A stretch of DNA of 64,000 nucleotides from Streptomyces sp. ADI95-17 (GCF_003846175.1 NZ_ML123045.1:561617-625616), one strand, 5' to 3'; positions 17,976-26,974 are shown, counted from the first letter of the stretch. Made by a program: numbers and translations. The notes: a model not told the origin generated them from the sequence alone.

Positions 17976-19313
17976 ATGAGCAACGACAACAGCCGTACGG
18001 GATACGCGACTTCGGGCAGGCGGCGGCGCATCGCCCGCCGGACGACGGCGGCCGCCGCGGCGATGGTCCTCGCCGCCCTCGGCGTCGCACCGGCCGTGGC
18101 CCAGCAGCCCACCACCCGGCAGTCTGCCGCCCAACAGCCCACCGGCCGGCAGCCGGCGGCACAACAGCCCGCCCGGACGCCGGACCTGCGCACCGCGCAC
18201 GGCAGAGGAACCCTGCTGAGCATCACCCCCGTGGCCGACCTCGACCGCGCGGAAGTCGCCCGGTTCCTCGCCTCGGGCGGCATGGACACCGCCACCGTCC
18301 GCCACGGACTGTGCGGCTACCGCCTCACCTACCGCACCGTCACCCCGCAGGGTGCACCCACCACCGCGACCGGCCTCCTCGCCCTGCCCAAGGGCGGCCC
18401 GCACCGTCTCGACCTGGTCTCCGACACCCACGGCACCATGGCCCACCGCGACTACGCACCCTCCGCCGGTGAGGACTTCGGCCGCTTCGCCCCCTACCTC
18501 CATGCCTCGGCCGGCCGCGCCGTCGCCGCGCCCGACTACCTGGGCCTCGGCAAGGGGCCCGGGCGCCACCCGTACATGGACACCAAGTCCTCCGTCACCG
18601 CCTCCCTCGACATGCTGCGGGCCGCGCGTACCGCCGCGCAGCGCCTGGGCCGGCCGCTCACCGGCGATGTGTACGCCAGTGGCTTCTCCCAGGGCGGCCA
18701 GGTCGCGATGGCCCTGGGCAAGGCACTCGGCGACGGTGCGGACCGGCACTTCGAACTCCGGGCGCTCGCCCCAGTGTCGGGCCCCTACGACATCGAACAC
18801 GCGGAGACGCCCGCCCTGTTCGACGGCCGGGTCAACGACATCAGCGCCGTCTTCTACATGTCGTACTACCTCACCGCGCAGAGCAGACTGCACCCGCTCT
18901 ACAAGGACCCCTCCGAGGCGTTCCGGAAGCCGTACGCGGACATCGTCGACGGCCTCTTCGACAGCGAACACACCGAGGAGGAGATCATCCCGGCGCTGCC
19001 CGCGACGCTCAAGGAGCTGCTCACCGACGACTACTACCGCCGGCTCCAGCACCTCAGCGGCGGTCTGCTGGACGCGGCGCGCGCCCAGGACGGCAACTGC
19101 GCCTGGAAACCGGACGTTCCGGTACGGCTGTACTCCTCGTCCGGTGACACCGACGTGCCGATCGCCAACGCCCTTCACTGCGCCGCCGATCTGGCCGGCC
19201 GGGGAGTCGACGCCCCTGTCGTCGACCAGGGGCCGGCCGACCACAACACGACGTACATGAAGTCGGGTCCGGAGATCGTCCGCTGGTTCGACACAGTGGC
19301 CGCGCGGCGTTGA
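17976..19313 (+). CDS. Secreted alpha/beta-hydrolase, secretory lipase type
   Basis: A 445-residue exported hydrolase. The N-terminus has a basic region (GRRRRIARR) and a signal helix (AAAAAMVLAALGVAPAVA), then a Gln-Pro-rich repeat (QQPTTRQSAAQQPTGRQPAA). The nucleophile elbow is YASGFSQGGQVAMA (GxSxG). Likely acid and base residues are the Asp of SSGDTDVPI and His of GPADHNTTYM. The layout matches the LIP/secretory lipase family that hydrolyses esters or triacylglycerol outside the cell. The start at 17976 precedes the signal sequence; the frame is open further upstream without support. A GC-rich hairpin ends the gene. Confidence 0.82.
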   Translation: MSNDNSRTGYATSGRRRRIARRTTAAAAAMVLAALGVAPAVAQQPTTRQSAAQQPTGRQPAAQQPARTPDLRTAHGRGTLLSITPVADLDRAEVARFLASGGMDTATVRHGLCGYRLTYRTVTPQGAPTTATGLLALPKGGPHRLDLVSDTHGTMAHRDYAPSAGEDFGRFAPYLHASAGRAVAAPDYLGLGKGPGRHPYMDTKSSVTASLDMLRAARTAAQRLGRPLTGDVYASGFSQGGQVAMALGKALGDGADRHFELRALAPVSGPYDIEHAETPALFDGRVNDISAVFYMSYYLTAQSRLHPLYKDPSEAFRKPYADIVDGLFDSEHTEEEIIPALPATLKELLTDDYYRRLQHLSGGLLDAARAQDGNCAWKPDVPVRLYSSSGDTDVPIANALHCAADLAGRGVDAPVVDQGPADHNTTYMKSGPEIVRWFDTVAARR

Positions 19314-19336
19314 GCGGAGTCCGGACGGCAGGGGGA

Positions 19337-19360
19337 CCCCGGCCGGTCGTCCGGCCGGGG
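19337..19360. terminator. 10-bp hairpin between convergent genes
   Basis: CCCCGGCCGG (19337-19346) and its complement (19351-19360) flank a TCGT loop, 24 bp after the lipase stop and 34 bp from the end of the minus-strand neighbour. Confidence 0.65.
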
Positions 19361-19393
19361 CCGCGTCGCCGCAGCGACGGGGTGCGTGCGTGC

Positions 19394-20170
19394 TCAGTAC
19401 GGCACGTGGGTGGGGAAGGTGGCGGTGGGGCTGAACAGCGCCGCGTATCCCTCTTCGTGGTGGCGGCGGTGCCGCCCGGACCGGCCGACGTCCGCGACCG
19501 GGGTCGCGAGCGTGAGCAGCCCGTCGTTGGCGAGTTCCTGTACGCGCATCAGCAGTGCCCGTACCTCCAGGCCGAGTTCGGCGGCCACCGTCTGCAGATC
19601 GAGGCCGGATTCCCAGCTCCACAGCAGTACGGAGTCCATGCTCGGCGACCAGACGACGGTGTTGTCCACCTGGGCCGGCGGGGACGGTGACGGGATCATG
19701 GCCGTGGTCGTGGCTGTGGCCAGGGTCATGGACGTGGCCAGGGCGGGAGGCTGGGGCGGAGCCGGGGGTACGGTCACGGCCGGTGACTGCGCCGGGACGG
19801 GCTTCGGCGCGTCCGGCGGCGGGGCGGGGGTCTCGTCGGCCGGGTGCGGCCGGGGGTGTTCCGGCGCGGCGGCGGGCGGCCCCGCCGAATCGCCCGCCGG
19901 CGGGGTCCGGTTGAGGAGCTGTTCGGCGAGGGACCGCGCGTCACTGCGGCCGACGGTGCGTCGAGCTAATCGCACCTCGCGTTCGTTGAGGCCCATCAGA
20001 TCCGCGATCGAGCCGTCGTCGCCGACCGTGACGGCGAAAGCGGCCAGCGTTCGGCTTCGCTCCGCCTGTGTCTCGTCCAGCAGCGCCTGTGCCCGGCGCA
20101 TGCGTTCGTCGCTGGCGCAGAAAGCTTCCGCTAGAACGGTGTTCCGCTCCCAGAATTCTCTTGGTTCCAC
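19394..20170 (-). CDS. Hypothetical protein with two HTH-like segments joined by a Pro-rich linker
   Basis: About 258 residues with no recognised family. The N-terminal part is helical and charged (EPREFWERNTVLAEAFCASDERM). It includes SIADLMGLNEREVRLARRTVGR, which looks like a helix-turn-helix. A long Pro/Ala linker follows (about residues 95-165). The C-terminal part LDLQTVAAELGLEVRALLMRVQELANDGLL is a second helix-turn-helix-like segment. There is no signal or membrane helix apart from a weak Ala/Thr stretch. This could be a DNA-binding protein, but that is inference. The GTG at 20170 is a plausible start; an ATG at 20218 would extend it. Neither has a good ribosome site. Confidence 0.65.
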   Translation of the reverse strand: MEPREFWERNTVLAEAFCASDERMRRAQALLDETQAERSRTLAAFAVTVGDDGSIADLMGLNEREVRLARRTVGRSDARSLAEQLLNRTPPAGDSAGPPAAAPEHPRPHPADETPAPPPDAPKPVPAQSPAVTVPPAPPQPPALATSMTLATATTTAMIPSPSPPAQVDNTVVWSPSMDSVLLWSWESGLDLQTVAAELGLEVRALLMRVQELANDGLLTLATPVADVGRSGRHRRHHEEGYAALFSPTATFPTHVPY

Positions 20171-20305
20171 GGAAGTGACAACGCGCCGGTGGCCGCTGGG
20201 AACGGATGGACGAGCCAAATGCGCCTAGATGGACTAACGGGGGAACGAACCGGCCAAGTCGTATCAAGTGCCTGTTCACACGGGGAGGTGACGGGGCCGG
20301 GCGCG

Positions 20306-20338
20306 GCGAAGGCCCCGACCGGTGGCCGGGGCCTTCGC
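20306..20338 (-). terminator. 12-bp hairpin after the transglycosylase gene
   Basis: GCGAAGGCCCCG (20306-20317) pairs exactly with 20327-20338 around a nine-base loop. It is about 60 bp downstream of the minus-strand stop at 20400. Confidence 0.75.
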
Positions 20339-20399
20339 GTGATCCTGCGTACGAGCGCTCGGCGCAGTGCCGATGGCCGGCTCGGGGCCGGAGGCCGGC

Positions 20400-20840
20400 T
20401 CAGTACCAGTGGTTGGCCTGCCAGAAGGACCAGGCGCCGCACGGGCTGCCGTAGCGGGAGTTCATGTAGTCCATGCCCCACTTGATCTGGGTGGAGGGGT
20501 TGGTCTTCCAGTCGGCGCCGGCCGAGGCCATCTTCGAGCCGGGCAGGGCCTGCACGAGACCGTAGGCGCCGGAGGAGGCGTTGGTCGCGGTGTGGTTCCA
20601 GCCGCTCTCGTGCTGGACGATGTTGCTGAAGCACTGGAACTGCGCGGCGTCGCCGATCATCGACTTCGCCGTGGCCTGCGCGCTCCCCGCGACGGACGTC
20701 GGCGCTGCGGCCGGTGCGGCCATGGCCGGGGTGACGCCGAGGCCCAGGCCGGTGGCGCCGAGGAGCACGGCGGCGCCGGCGACGGCGGACTTGCGGCGGG
20801 CGGTGCGGGGCTTGGCGAGGATGTTACGGGCGAACGACAC
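20400..20840 (-). CDS. Secreted lytic transglycosylase-like protein (SLT/RPF-like fold)
   Basis: A 146-residue exported protein. The signal peptide runs to about residue 41 (TPAMAAPAAAP), then a lysozyme-like domain follows with IVQHESGWNHTATNASSGAYGLVQALPGSKM. The Glu of QHESGWN is the expected catalytic residue and the GAYGLVQ-type motif is typical. It ends MDYMNSRYGSPCGAWSFWQANHWY, the usual C-terminus of this small Streptomyces family. It should cleave peptidoglycan during growth or germination. Two Cys (QCFSN and SPCGAW) may pair. The leader upstream contains a long-range stem compatible with a riboswitch. Confidence 0.87.
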   Translation of the reverse strand: MSFARNILAKPRTARRKSAVAGAAVLLGATGLGLGVTPAMAAPAAAPTSVAGSAQATAKSMIGDAAQFQCFSNIVQHESGWNHTATNASSGAYGLVQALPGSKMASAGADWKTNPSTQIKWGMDYMNSRYGSPCGAWSFWQANHWY

Positions 20841-20844
20841 AGAC

Positions 20845-20965
20845 AGACCTAACGTCGGGTACGGGGGAGTCGCCTGCCGGTCCGGATGGTGCGGTCGTGC
20901 GGGTGGACCGGGCTTCGTCGACCGCGGTCCGGTTCGGCGGACCCAGCGGTGCTCGGCGACTCATC
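20845..20965 (-). ncRNA. Structured 5' leader of the transglycosylase gene, candidate c-di-AMP (ydaO-type) riboswitch
   Basis: On the minus strand GAGTCGCC (20955-20962) pairs exactly with GGCGACTC (20867-20874), closing about 80 bases that contain further GC-rich complementary runs. Segments such as GGCAGGCGACTC and CCCGACGTTAGG resemble the 3' part of actinobacterial ydaO-type elements. That class is known upstream of Streptomyces cell-wall hydrolase genes. The match is judged by eye only. Confidence 0.4.
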
Positions 20966-21161
20966 CAGTGATAGCGGCGGCGTTCAGCCATGGCAACGAC
21001 CCCTGGTACGAGCCCGCCTCGTACCCGGAGCCGGAGGACCCGGACCGCCCCGGCCGACCCCGCCGCGTCGCCGCAGCTCCGCGGCGCCGCTCAGCGGGCC
21101 GTACGCCCGGGAGCGCGGCTACTATCCCGCGTCGTGGAGGACCAAGGTCCTGTGGGAGCCC

Positions 21162-21980
21162 TCACTCGCGAGGAGCGTCGAATGTGACCTGGGCCTCGAA
21201 GGCGGCGCGGCGGGTGGCCCGGCGCAGCGCCTTCAGCAGCGCCGGACCGACGGCCAGGGTCAGCACCGCGGTGAGCACCGCCCGGCCCAGGTCCCAGCCG
21301 AGCGAGGTGGCCAGACAGTAGGCGAGGAAGCGGACCAGGTTGTCCGTCAGCGGATCGCCCGCGTGGAAGGAGACCCCCGAGCCGGCCGGGGGCACGATCG
21401 TCCACCCGTACAGGTTCATCACCGTGCCGTACGCGAACGACGCCACGAACCCGTAGCCCGCGAGCATCAGCGACTCGGCCCGCCCGCGCAGCCGGTCAGG
21501 GCCCGGCAGCAGGCCCGCGCCCATCGCGAACCAGCCCATCGACAGCATCTGGAACGGCATCCACGGCCCGACCCCGCCGGTGAGCAGTGCGGATGCGAAC
21601 ATGGTCACCGAGCCGAGCACGAAGCCGAAGCCGGGCCCGAGCACCCGGCCGCTCAGCACCATCAGGAAGAACATCGGCTCCAGCCCCGCCGTACCCGCCC
21701 CCAGCGGCCGCAGCGCGGCACCGACCGCGGCCAGCACCCCCAGCATGGCGACCGCCTTCGCGTCGAGGCCGTCGTCCGCGATCGTCGCCACGACCACCCC
21801 GACCAGCAGCGGCAGCAGCGTGGCGAACAGCCACGGTGCGTCCTGGGAGTGCGCCAGACCGGAGCCGGGACCGGCCAGCAGCGGCCAGCCGAACGCGGCC
21901 ACCCCGATCACGCTGATGAGGACGAGCGCGGCGATCGCCCGCGGCCCGAGCCGTACCGCCCGCACCCGGCGCCCGCTCAC
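21162..21980 (-). CDS. ECF transporter S component (substrate-capture membrane protein)
   Basis: A 272-residue membrane protein with about six to eight helices. The features expected of ECF S proteins are visible: APWLFATLLPLLVGVVVATIADDG, KAVAMLGVLAAVGAALRPLG, FGFVLGSVTMFASALLTGGVGPWMPFQM and a C-terminal GWDLGRAVLTAVLTLAVGPALL. The GTG start overlaps the ATPase stop (GTGA), so translation is coupled. It is the last gene of the cobalamin-riboswitch operon and is expected to bind cobalamin or a related corrinoid or cobalt ligand. Substrate rests on the riboswitch, not on the protein itself. Confidence 0.83.
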   Translation of the reverse strand: MSGRRVRAVRLGPRAIAALVLISVIGVAAFGWPLLAGPGSGLAHSQDAPWLFATLLPLLVGVVVATIADDGLDAKAVAMLGVLAAVGAALRPLGAGTAGLEPMFFLMVLSGRVLGPGFGFVLGSVTMFASALLTGGVGPWMPFQMLSMGWFAMGAGLLPGPDRLRGRAESLMLAGYGFVASFAYGTVMNLYGWTIVPPAGSGVSFHAGDPLTDNLVRFLAYCLATSLGWDLGRAVLTAVLTLAVGPALLKALRRATRRAAFEAQVTFDAPRE

Positions 21981-23689
21981 GACGGGTCTCCCAGCGCGGC
22001 GCGCACCTGCGCCACGGTCAGCCATTTCTGCGGGGCGAGGATCTTCGAGGTCTGCGGGGCGAACGCCGGGGACGAGACCACCACCTGCCGGGTCTCGCCG
22101 TCCGCGACGACCTCCCCGTCGGCGAGGATCACCACCCGGTGCGCCAGTTCCGCCGCGAGTTCCACATCGTGCGTGGCCAGGACGATCGCATGCCCCCGGG
22201 CCGCGAGGCCGCCGAGCACCGTGACCAGCCGGGCCTTCGCCGCGTAGTCCAGGCCGCGGGTCGGCTCGTCCAGGAGCAGCAGCGGGGGCCGCGCGGTGAG
22301 CACGACCGCCAGGGCGAGGGCGAGGCGCTGGCCCTCGGAGAGATCGCGCGGATGGGTGTCGTCCGGCACATCGGGCAGCAGCTCGGAGACCAGGGCCCGG
22401 CAGCTGCCGGGGGCGGCGCCCGCGTCGCTGTCCGCCGCGGCGCACTCGGCGGCGACGCTGTCCGCGTACAGCAGATCGCGCGGTTCCTGCGGTACGAGCC
22501 CGACCCGGCGCACCATCTCGCGCGGCTGGGTGCGGTGCGGGGTCCGGCCGCCGACGAGGACGGTGCCGGAGGTGGGCTCGACCATGCCGACGAGGGTGGC
22601 CAGCAGGGTGGACTTGCCCGCGCCGTTGCGGCCCATCAGGGCGACGGTCTCGCCCGGGGCGACGGTCAGCGTCACCCGGCGCAGCGCCTCGACGCGCCCG
22701 CGCCGTACGCCGAGCCGCTCGACCCGGGCCGTGGCATCGGCGGCCGGTTCGGGCTCGGCGGCGGTCCGAGCGCCGCGGCCCAGCAGCCGGTCCAGGACGC
22801 CGCGCCGCACGGGGGAGGGGGCGACGGGTGCGAGCGGGGGAGCGGTCAGCGGCTCCGGGGCGGGCGGCTGCACGGAGGCGAGCCGTTCACGCAGGTCCGC
22901 CGCCCGGCGCCGGGCATCGCGGACCGAGAGCGGCAGCGGTTCCCACCCCGCCAGCCGGCCCAGCGCGACGACCGGCGGGCGGACCGGGGAGACGGCCATG
23001 ATGTCCGCGGGCGCGCCCATGACCGGGGCGGCGCCCGGCGACGGCAGCAGGACGACCCGGTCCGCGTACTGCACCACCCGCTCCAGCCGGTGCTCCGCCA
23101 TCAGGACCGTCGTACCCAGGTCGTGCACCAGCCGTTGCAGCACGGCGAGGACGTCCTCGGCCGCCGCCGGGTCCAGGGCGGACGTCGGCTCGTCGAGGAC
23201 CAGGACCTTCGGGTGCGGGGTGAGGACGGAACCGATCGCGACCCGCTGCTGCTGGCCGCCGGAGAGCGTGGCGATCGGCCGGTCGCGCAGCTCGGCCAGT
23301 CCCAGCAGGTCCAGGGTCTCCTCGACCCGCCGCCGCATCACGTCGGGGGCCAGTCCCAGCGACTCCATGCCGTACGCCAGCTCGTCCTCGACCGTGTCGG
23401 TGACGAAGTGGGAGAGCGGGTCCTGGCCCACCGTGCCGACCAGATCGGCGAGTTCGCGCGGCTTGTGGGTACGGGTGTCGCGGCCGTCGACCGTGACCCG
23501 GCCGCTCAGCGTGCCGCCGGTGAAATGCGGCACCAGACCGGAAACGGCACCCAGCAGTGTCGACTTGCCGACCCCGGACGGGCCGACGAGCAGCACCAAC
23601 TCGCCCTCGGGGACGGTCAGATCGACCCCCGACAGGGTGGGGCGCTCGGCCCCCTCGTAACGCACCGAGACCTGCTCGAACCGGATCAC
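21977..23689 (-). CDS. ECF transporter double ATPase (two ABC domains)
   Basis: A 570-residue protein. The first ABC domain has Walker A GPSGVGKST, signature LSGGQQQR and Walker B VLVLDEPTSALDP. A linker of about 90 residues follows. The second has Walker A GRNGAGKST, a changed signature LSEGQRLAL and Walker B LLLLDEPTRGLDY. Fused EcfA1-EcfA2 ATPases drive ECF importers. The GTG start at 23689 has an AAGGAG site and overlaps the permease stop; the frame is open far upstream but reads through the permease gene in another phase. It energises the T and S components on either side. Confidence 0.88.
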   Translation of the reverse strand: MIRFEQVSVRYEGAERPTLSGVDLTVPEGELVLLVGPSGVGKSTLLGAVSGLVPHFTGGTLSGRVTVDGRDTRTHKPRELADLVGTVGQDPLSHFVTDTVEDELAYGMESLGLAPDVMRRRVEETLDLLGLAELRDRPIATLSGGQQQRVAIGSVLTPHPKVLVLDEPTSALDPAAAEDVLAVLQRLVHDLGTTVLMAEHRLERVVQYADRVVLLPSPGAAPVMGAPADIMAVSPVRPPVVALGRLAGWEPLPLSVRDARRRAADLRERLASVQPPAPEPLTAPPLAPVAPSPVRRGVLDRLLGRGARTAAEPEPAADATARVERLGVRRGRVEALRRVTLTVAPGETVALMGRNGAGKSTLLATLVGMVEPTSGTVLVGGRTPHRTQPREMVRRVGLVPQEPRDLLYADSVAAECAAADSDAGAAPGSCRALVSELLPDVPDDTHPRDLSEGQRLALALAVVLTARPPLLLLDEPTRGLDYAAKARLVTVLGGLAARGHAIVLATHDVELAAELAHRVVILADGEVVADGETRQVVVSSPAFAPQTSKILAPQKWLTVAQVRAALGDPS

Positions 23690-24942
23690 TGGATCTCCTT
23701 GGAATTCGGCGCACCCACCGGCGCGGCACCCACCGGCGCGGCACCCACCGGCGCGGCACCCACCGGCGCGGCACCCACCGGCGCGGCATTCGCCGGCGTA
23801 CCCACCGGCGGCGGCACCGGCGCCACCACCGCGGGCAGCAGCCCGATCAGCACCGCCGCCGCGGGCCACAGCGGAAGCACCGGCGCGGTCAGCGGCACGA
23901 CCCCCGGGTGCAGCGCCTCCCCGTAGGCACCGCCCGCCCAGATCATCGCCACCGCCACCGCGACGCCCGAACCCGCCACCAGCCAGGCCCGCACACCCCA
24001 CCGGTCGGGCCGGTAGCGGGTACGGACCGAGCGGGCCCCGCCGAGCCGCAGCCCGGCCATGGCGGCGACGAGCCCGGCGATCAGCACCGGCACCCCGTAC
24101 ACCGCGCCCTGCGCGGCCAGCAGCCCGTACGTACCGGCGCACACCCCCAGCAGCCCGCCGAGCGTGAGGACGTTCGTGGTGCGGCGGACCGCGGGCGGGA
24201 CCTGGGCGGTGCGCCCGTAGCCGCGCGCGTCCATCGACGCGGCCACCGCGACCGAACGCTCCAACGCGCCCTCCAGGACCGGCAGCCCGATCTGGAGGAC
24301 CGCCTTGATGCCACCGGTCGGACGGCCCCGCAGCCGCCGTGCGGTGCGCAGCCGCATCACATCGGCGACCATGTTCGGCGCGAACGTCATCGCGACGACG
24401 ACCGCGACGCCCGCCTCGTACAGCGCGCCGGGCAGCGACTTGAGTAGCCGGGCCGGGTTGGCGAGCGAGTTCGCCGCACCGATACAGATCAGCAGGGTGG
24501 CCAGCTTCGCCCCGTCGTACAGCGCGAAGACCAACTGCTCGGCGGTGACCCGGCCACCGAGCCTGACCCCCTTCGCCCAGTCGGGCAGCGGCACCTCGGG
24601 GAGCGTGAACACCGTGTGCGTACCGGGGATCGGCGAACCGAGGAAGACGGAGAAGACCAGCCGCACAGCGACGACGAACAGCCCGATCCGGATGAACGCC
24701 CCGTACGAACGGGCCCACGGCGCGTCCGTACGGCGCGCGGCCACGACGTAACCGGCCACCCCCACCAGCAGCCCGAGCAGCAGCGGATTGGTGGTCCGGG
24801 ACGCGGCGGTGGCCAGGCCGAGCGCCCACAGCCACCAGGCTCCGGCGGGCAGGGCGTTGCTCCGGCTCGCCGCGGGCGCGCGCAGCGCACGGCGGCGAGC
24901 CAGGGGCGTGCGGCCGGCCGGAGCGCTGGTCGAGGCGGTCAT
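23686..24942 (-). CDS. ECF transporter T component (CbiQ-like permease)
   Basis: A 418-residue membrane protein. The family core includes VAVVVAMTFAPNMVADVMRL, RTARRLRGRP and SMDARGYGR (the A-R-G coupling motif that contacts the ATPase). N-terminal helices include LLLGLLVGVAGYVVAARR. The C-terminal half has extra helices, and the tail is a run of VGAAP repeats encoded by a 15-bp tandem. The ATG overlaps the stop of the upstream gene (ATGA). This is the scaffold of the importer. Confidence 0.85.
   Translation of the reverse strand: MTASTSAPAGRTPLARRRALRAPAASRSNALPAGAWWLWALGLATAASRTTNPLLLGLLVGVAGYVVAARRTDAPWARSYGAFIRIGLFVVAVRLVFSVFLGSPIPGTHTVFTLPEVPLPDWAKGVRLGGRVTAEQLVFALYDGAKLATLLICIGAANSLANPARLLKSLPGALYEAGVAVVVAMTFAPNMVADVMRLRTARRLRGRPTGGIKAVLQIGLPVLEGALERSVAVAASMDARGYGRTAQVPPAVRRTTNVLTLGGLLGVCAGTYGLLAAQGAVYGVPVLIAGLVAAMAGLRLGGARSVRTRYRPDRWGVRAWLVAGSGVAVAVAMIWAGGAYGEALHPGVVPLTAPVLPLWPAAAVLIGLLPAVVAPVPPPVGTPANAAPVGAAPVGAAPVGAAPVGAAPVGAPNSKEIQ
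23709..23795 (-). repeat. 15-bp tandem repeat encoding (APVGA)n at the ECF-T C-terminus
   Basis: Five near-identical 15-base units (CACCCACCGGCGCGG on the plus strand) encode repeated APVGA just before the stop of the T component. Confidence 0.85.
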
Positions 24943-25646
24943 CCGCGGCGGCGGCGGGCCTGCACGACCGCGGCGATGCCGAGGAGGAGCACGGCGCCGA
25001 CCCCGACGAGCACCCCGGCGGACGGGCCGCCGCCGGAACCGCCCGAGGCGCTGGAGGCCGCGGACCCGGCCGGTGACGCGGAAACGGAGGCGGAAGCGCC
25101 GGGCGTGCCATTGCCGTTCCCGCTCCCGCTCCCGTCGCCGGAGACCTGTTCGCCGCAGCCCGAGCCCGGGTAGCCGGCGATGGCGCAGAGCATCGCGTCG
25201 CTGCTGTAACGCAGCGGCTTCGCCACCGAGGCGAGCGCCTCCGCGGCGCTCGCGTCCGGTCCGACCCGTGCGCACGCGGTGCGCGGCGCGGGCGGTGTCT
25301 CACCGGCCGGGGCGTCCGCCGCCGTGCCCGGGTCGATGACGAGCGCGATCCGCTTGGTGCCGTCCTTGGCCGGGGTGTCCGCGCAGATCTTCGTGAACTC
25401 CGGGGCGCGGCGCGGCTTCGCCGAGTCCTGGGAGTCCTCGCTGACCGAGAACCGGAAGCCCTGCACCGCCCCGTCGTCCGGCCGGACCAGCGACGGGCCC
25501 TGGGTGGCGTACGTCCAGCCGGAGCCGGAGCCCTCCCAGAACGACCAGTACCGGTACCCGGCCGCCTGGGCAGGTCCCGCGCCGAGCACGGCCAGGACCG
25601 CGCCCAGGACCACCAGCAGCGCGGTGGTCCGTCCCGCGCGCCTCAC
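24939..25646 (-). CDS. SCO2322-family surface-anchored protein
   Basis: A 235-residue exported protein. Signal sequence TTALLVVLGAVLAVLGAGPAQA is followed by a globular domain (YRYWSFWEGSGSGWTYATQG, DDGAVQGFRFSVSEDSQDS). Three cysteines follow in the second half. A Gly/Ser linker, a membrane helix and a basic stop-transfer (RRRRG) end the protein. The W-x-x-W-x-x-G...DG-x-x-x-G-x-RF pattern resembles the small ubiquitin-like DUF4430 domain that forms the second half of transcobalamin and intrinsic factor; this resemblance is my inference. GTGA overlap with the upstream toroid gene suggests co-production. It likely cooperates in ligand capture for the ECF importer. Confidence 0.72.
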   Translation of the reverse strand: MRRAGRTTALLVVLGAVLAVLGAGPAQAAGYRYWSFWEGSGSGWTYATQGPSLVRPDDGAVQGFRFSVSEDSQDSAKPRRAPEFTKICADTPAKDGTKRIALVIDPGTAADAPAGETPPAPRTACARVGPDASAAEALASVAKPLRYSSDAMLCAIAGYPGSGCGEQVSGDGSGSGNGNGTPGASASVSASPAGSAASSASGGSGGGPSAGVLVGVGAVLLLGIAAVVQARRRRG

Positions 25647-26917
25647 GGCTGCCTGTTCTTCCGGCGACCGCTGATCAGGAAGAACGCGATCGCGGCGAGG
25701 ACGAGGCCGATGCCGATGTACCACCACACGCCCCCGATCACGTCGTCGCCGCTGTGGACCTGGTCCTTCTCCGTGGCCTCGTACCCGGTGTCGGCGGACG
25801 GGTCGGGCGTCACGACGGAGGCGGGCTCGGGGCCGGCCGCGTTGAGCCGGGCGACCAGGTCGACGCCGCCGAAGTCCCGGGCGTTGTTGCCGGTCGCGTG
25901 GGCGGCCAGGACCAGCTGGGCGTAGGCGGCGGGGCCGTTCTGGCCGGCCCAGTCCGCGGAGTTCTTCTTCAGCCAGTCGACGGCTTCGGCCGCCTTGTCC
26001 TGGTGGCCGGCCGCGGAGAGCGCGACGACCGCGTCCGCGGTGTTGCCGAAGTCGGGCTGCGGGGTGGTGTCGGTGGCACCGGGCATCGGCGCCAGGTCCA
26101 GGTGGCCGCTGCCGGCGAGGGCGCCGGTGAGGTAGTGGGCGCCGTTCTGGGCGGCCTGCTCGGGCGTGAGCCCGGAACCGGACCGGCAGGTGGGCGCCTT
26201 GCCCGCGGCGTTGTTCCCGACGGCCAAGGCCTTGCCCATCGTGCCGAGCACGGCGGCCGCGGTGGCGTCGGCGTTCGCGGCGAGCTTGCCCTTCTTGTCG
26301 GGCTGGTAGGCGAAGGCGCCGCCGTCCTTGCCGCCGCACGGGATGGCGAGGGCGAGCAGCGGGTCGTAGGGGGTCTTGCCGCCGGGGGTCGTGATGTCCG
26401 CGAGCCGCTGACCCTGACGGGCGAGGGCGCCGATCACCAGGGAGGTGGAGTTGGCGTCGCTGGGCGCACCCGCGGTGTAGCCCCAGCCGCCGTCCTCGTT
26501 CTGTACGGACTTCAGCCAGCGCACCGAGTTGTTCACGGTCTCGCGGTGCCCGCCGACCTCGACCAGCGCCTGGGTGGCGGCCGCGGTGGCATTGGTGTCC
26601 CGCACCGTCTTGGCGTCGCACGGCTTGGTGGTATCGGGCCGGTACGCGGCGTAGGAGCCGTCGGCGCACTGCTGGCCGATCAGCCAGTCCACCGACTTCG
26701 CGGCCGGGGTGACCCCTTCGAGCCGCTGCGCGAGGAAGGCCAGCGACTGCCGCCACACCCCGTCGTAGGTGGGGTCCTTCGTGCCGTACAGCCCGGACGG
26801 CAGTGCGACGGACGGCGAGGGCGAGGGGGACGGCGCTGCCACCGCGACCGGCGCAGCGGCCGCGCAGAGCACGGCGGCGGTGGCGGCGAGCGTTGCTGCG
26901 CTGCGACGTACGGTCAT
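25643..26917 (-). CDS. Surface-anchored alpha/alpha-toroid protein (prenyltransferase/squalene oxidase repeat)
   Basis: A 424-residue exported protein. The signal peptide ends near VAAPSPSP. It is followed by repeated QW-type helical hairpins (VDWLIGQQCADGSYAAYR, VRWLKSVQNEDGGWGYTAG, CGGKDGGAFAYQP, VDWLKKNSADWAGQNG) and a C-terminal membrane anchor with RRKNRQP. It lacks the DxDD or DCTAE catalytic acids of true cyclases. The same alpha-6/alpha-6 barrel is the cobalamin-binding half of intrinsic factor and transcobalamin. As the first gene after a cobalamin riboswitch, it is a candidate corrinoid-binding surface protein. The fold is clear; ligand binding is inferred. Confidence 0.8.
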   Translation of the reverse strand: MTVRRSAATLAATAAVLCAAAAPVAVAAPSPSPSPSVALPSGLYGTKDPTYDGVWRQSLAFLAQRLEGVTPAAKSVDWLIGQQCADGSYAAYRPDTTKPCDAKTVRDTNATAAATQALVEVGGHRETVNNSVRWLKSVQNEDGGWGYTAGAPSDANSTSLVIGALARQGQRLADITTPGGKTPYDPLLALAIPCGGKDGGAFAYQPDKKGKLAANADATAAAVLGTMGKALAVGNNAAGKAPTCRSGSGLTPEQAAQNGAHYLTGALAGSGHLDLAPMPGATDTTPQPDFGNTADAVVALSAAGHQDKAAEAVDWLKKNSADWAGQNGPAAYAQLVLAAHATGNNARDFGGVDLVARLNAAGPEPASVVTPDPSADTGYEATEKDQVHSGDDVIGGVWWYIGIGLVLAAIAFFLISGRRKNRQP

Positions 26918-26974
26918 GGCGGGCGGTGCCTCTCCTGCGGGGTGAACCGGGCACAGGCACGCTCAGGCACCAGG

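Noticed and set aside
21977..25303. A single 1,108-codon frame across the ECF ATPase and permease genes
   Set aside because: Only the part from 23689 down matches an ABC protein. The upstream part reads the permease gene in the wrong phase, and a good GTG with AAGGAG exists at 23689.
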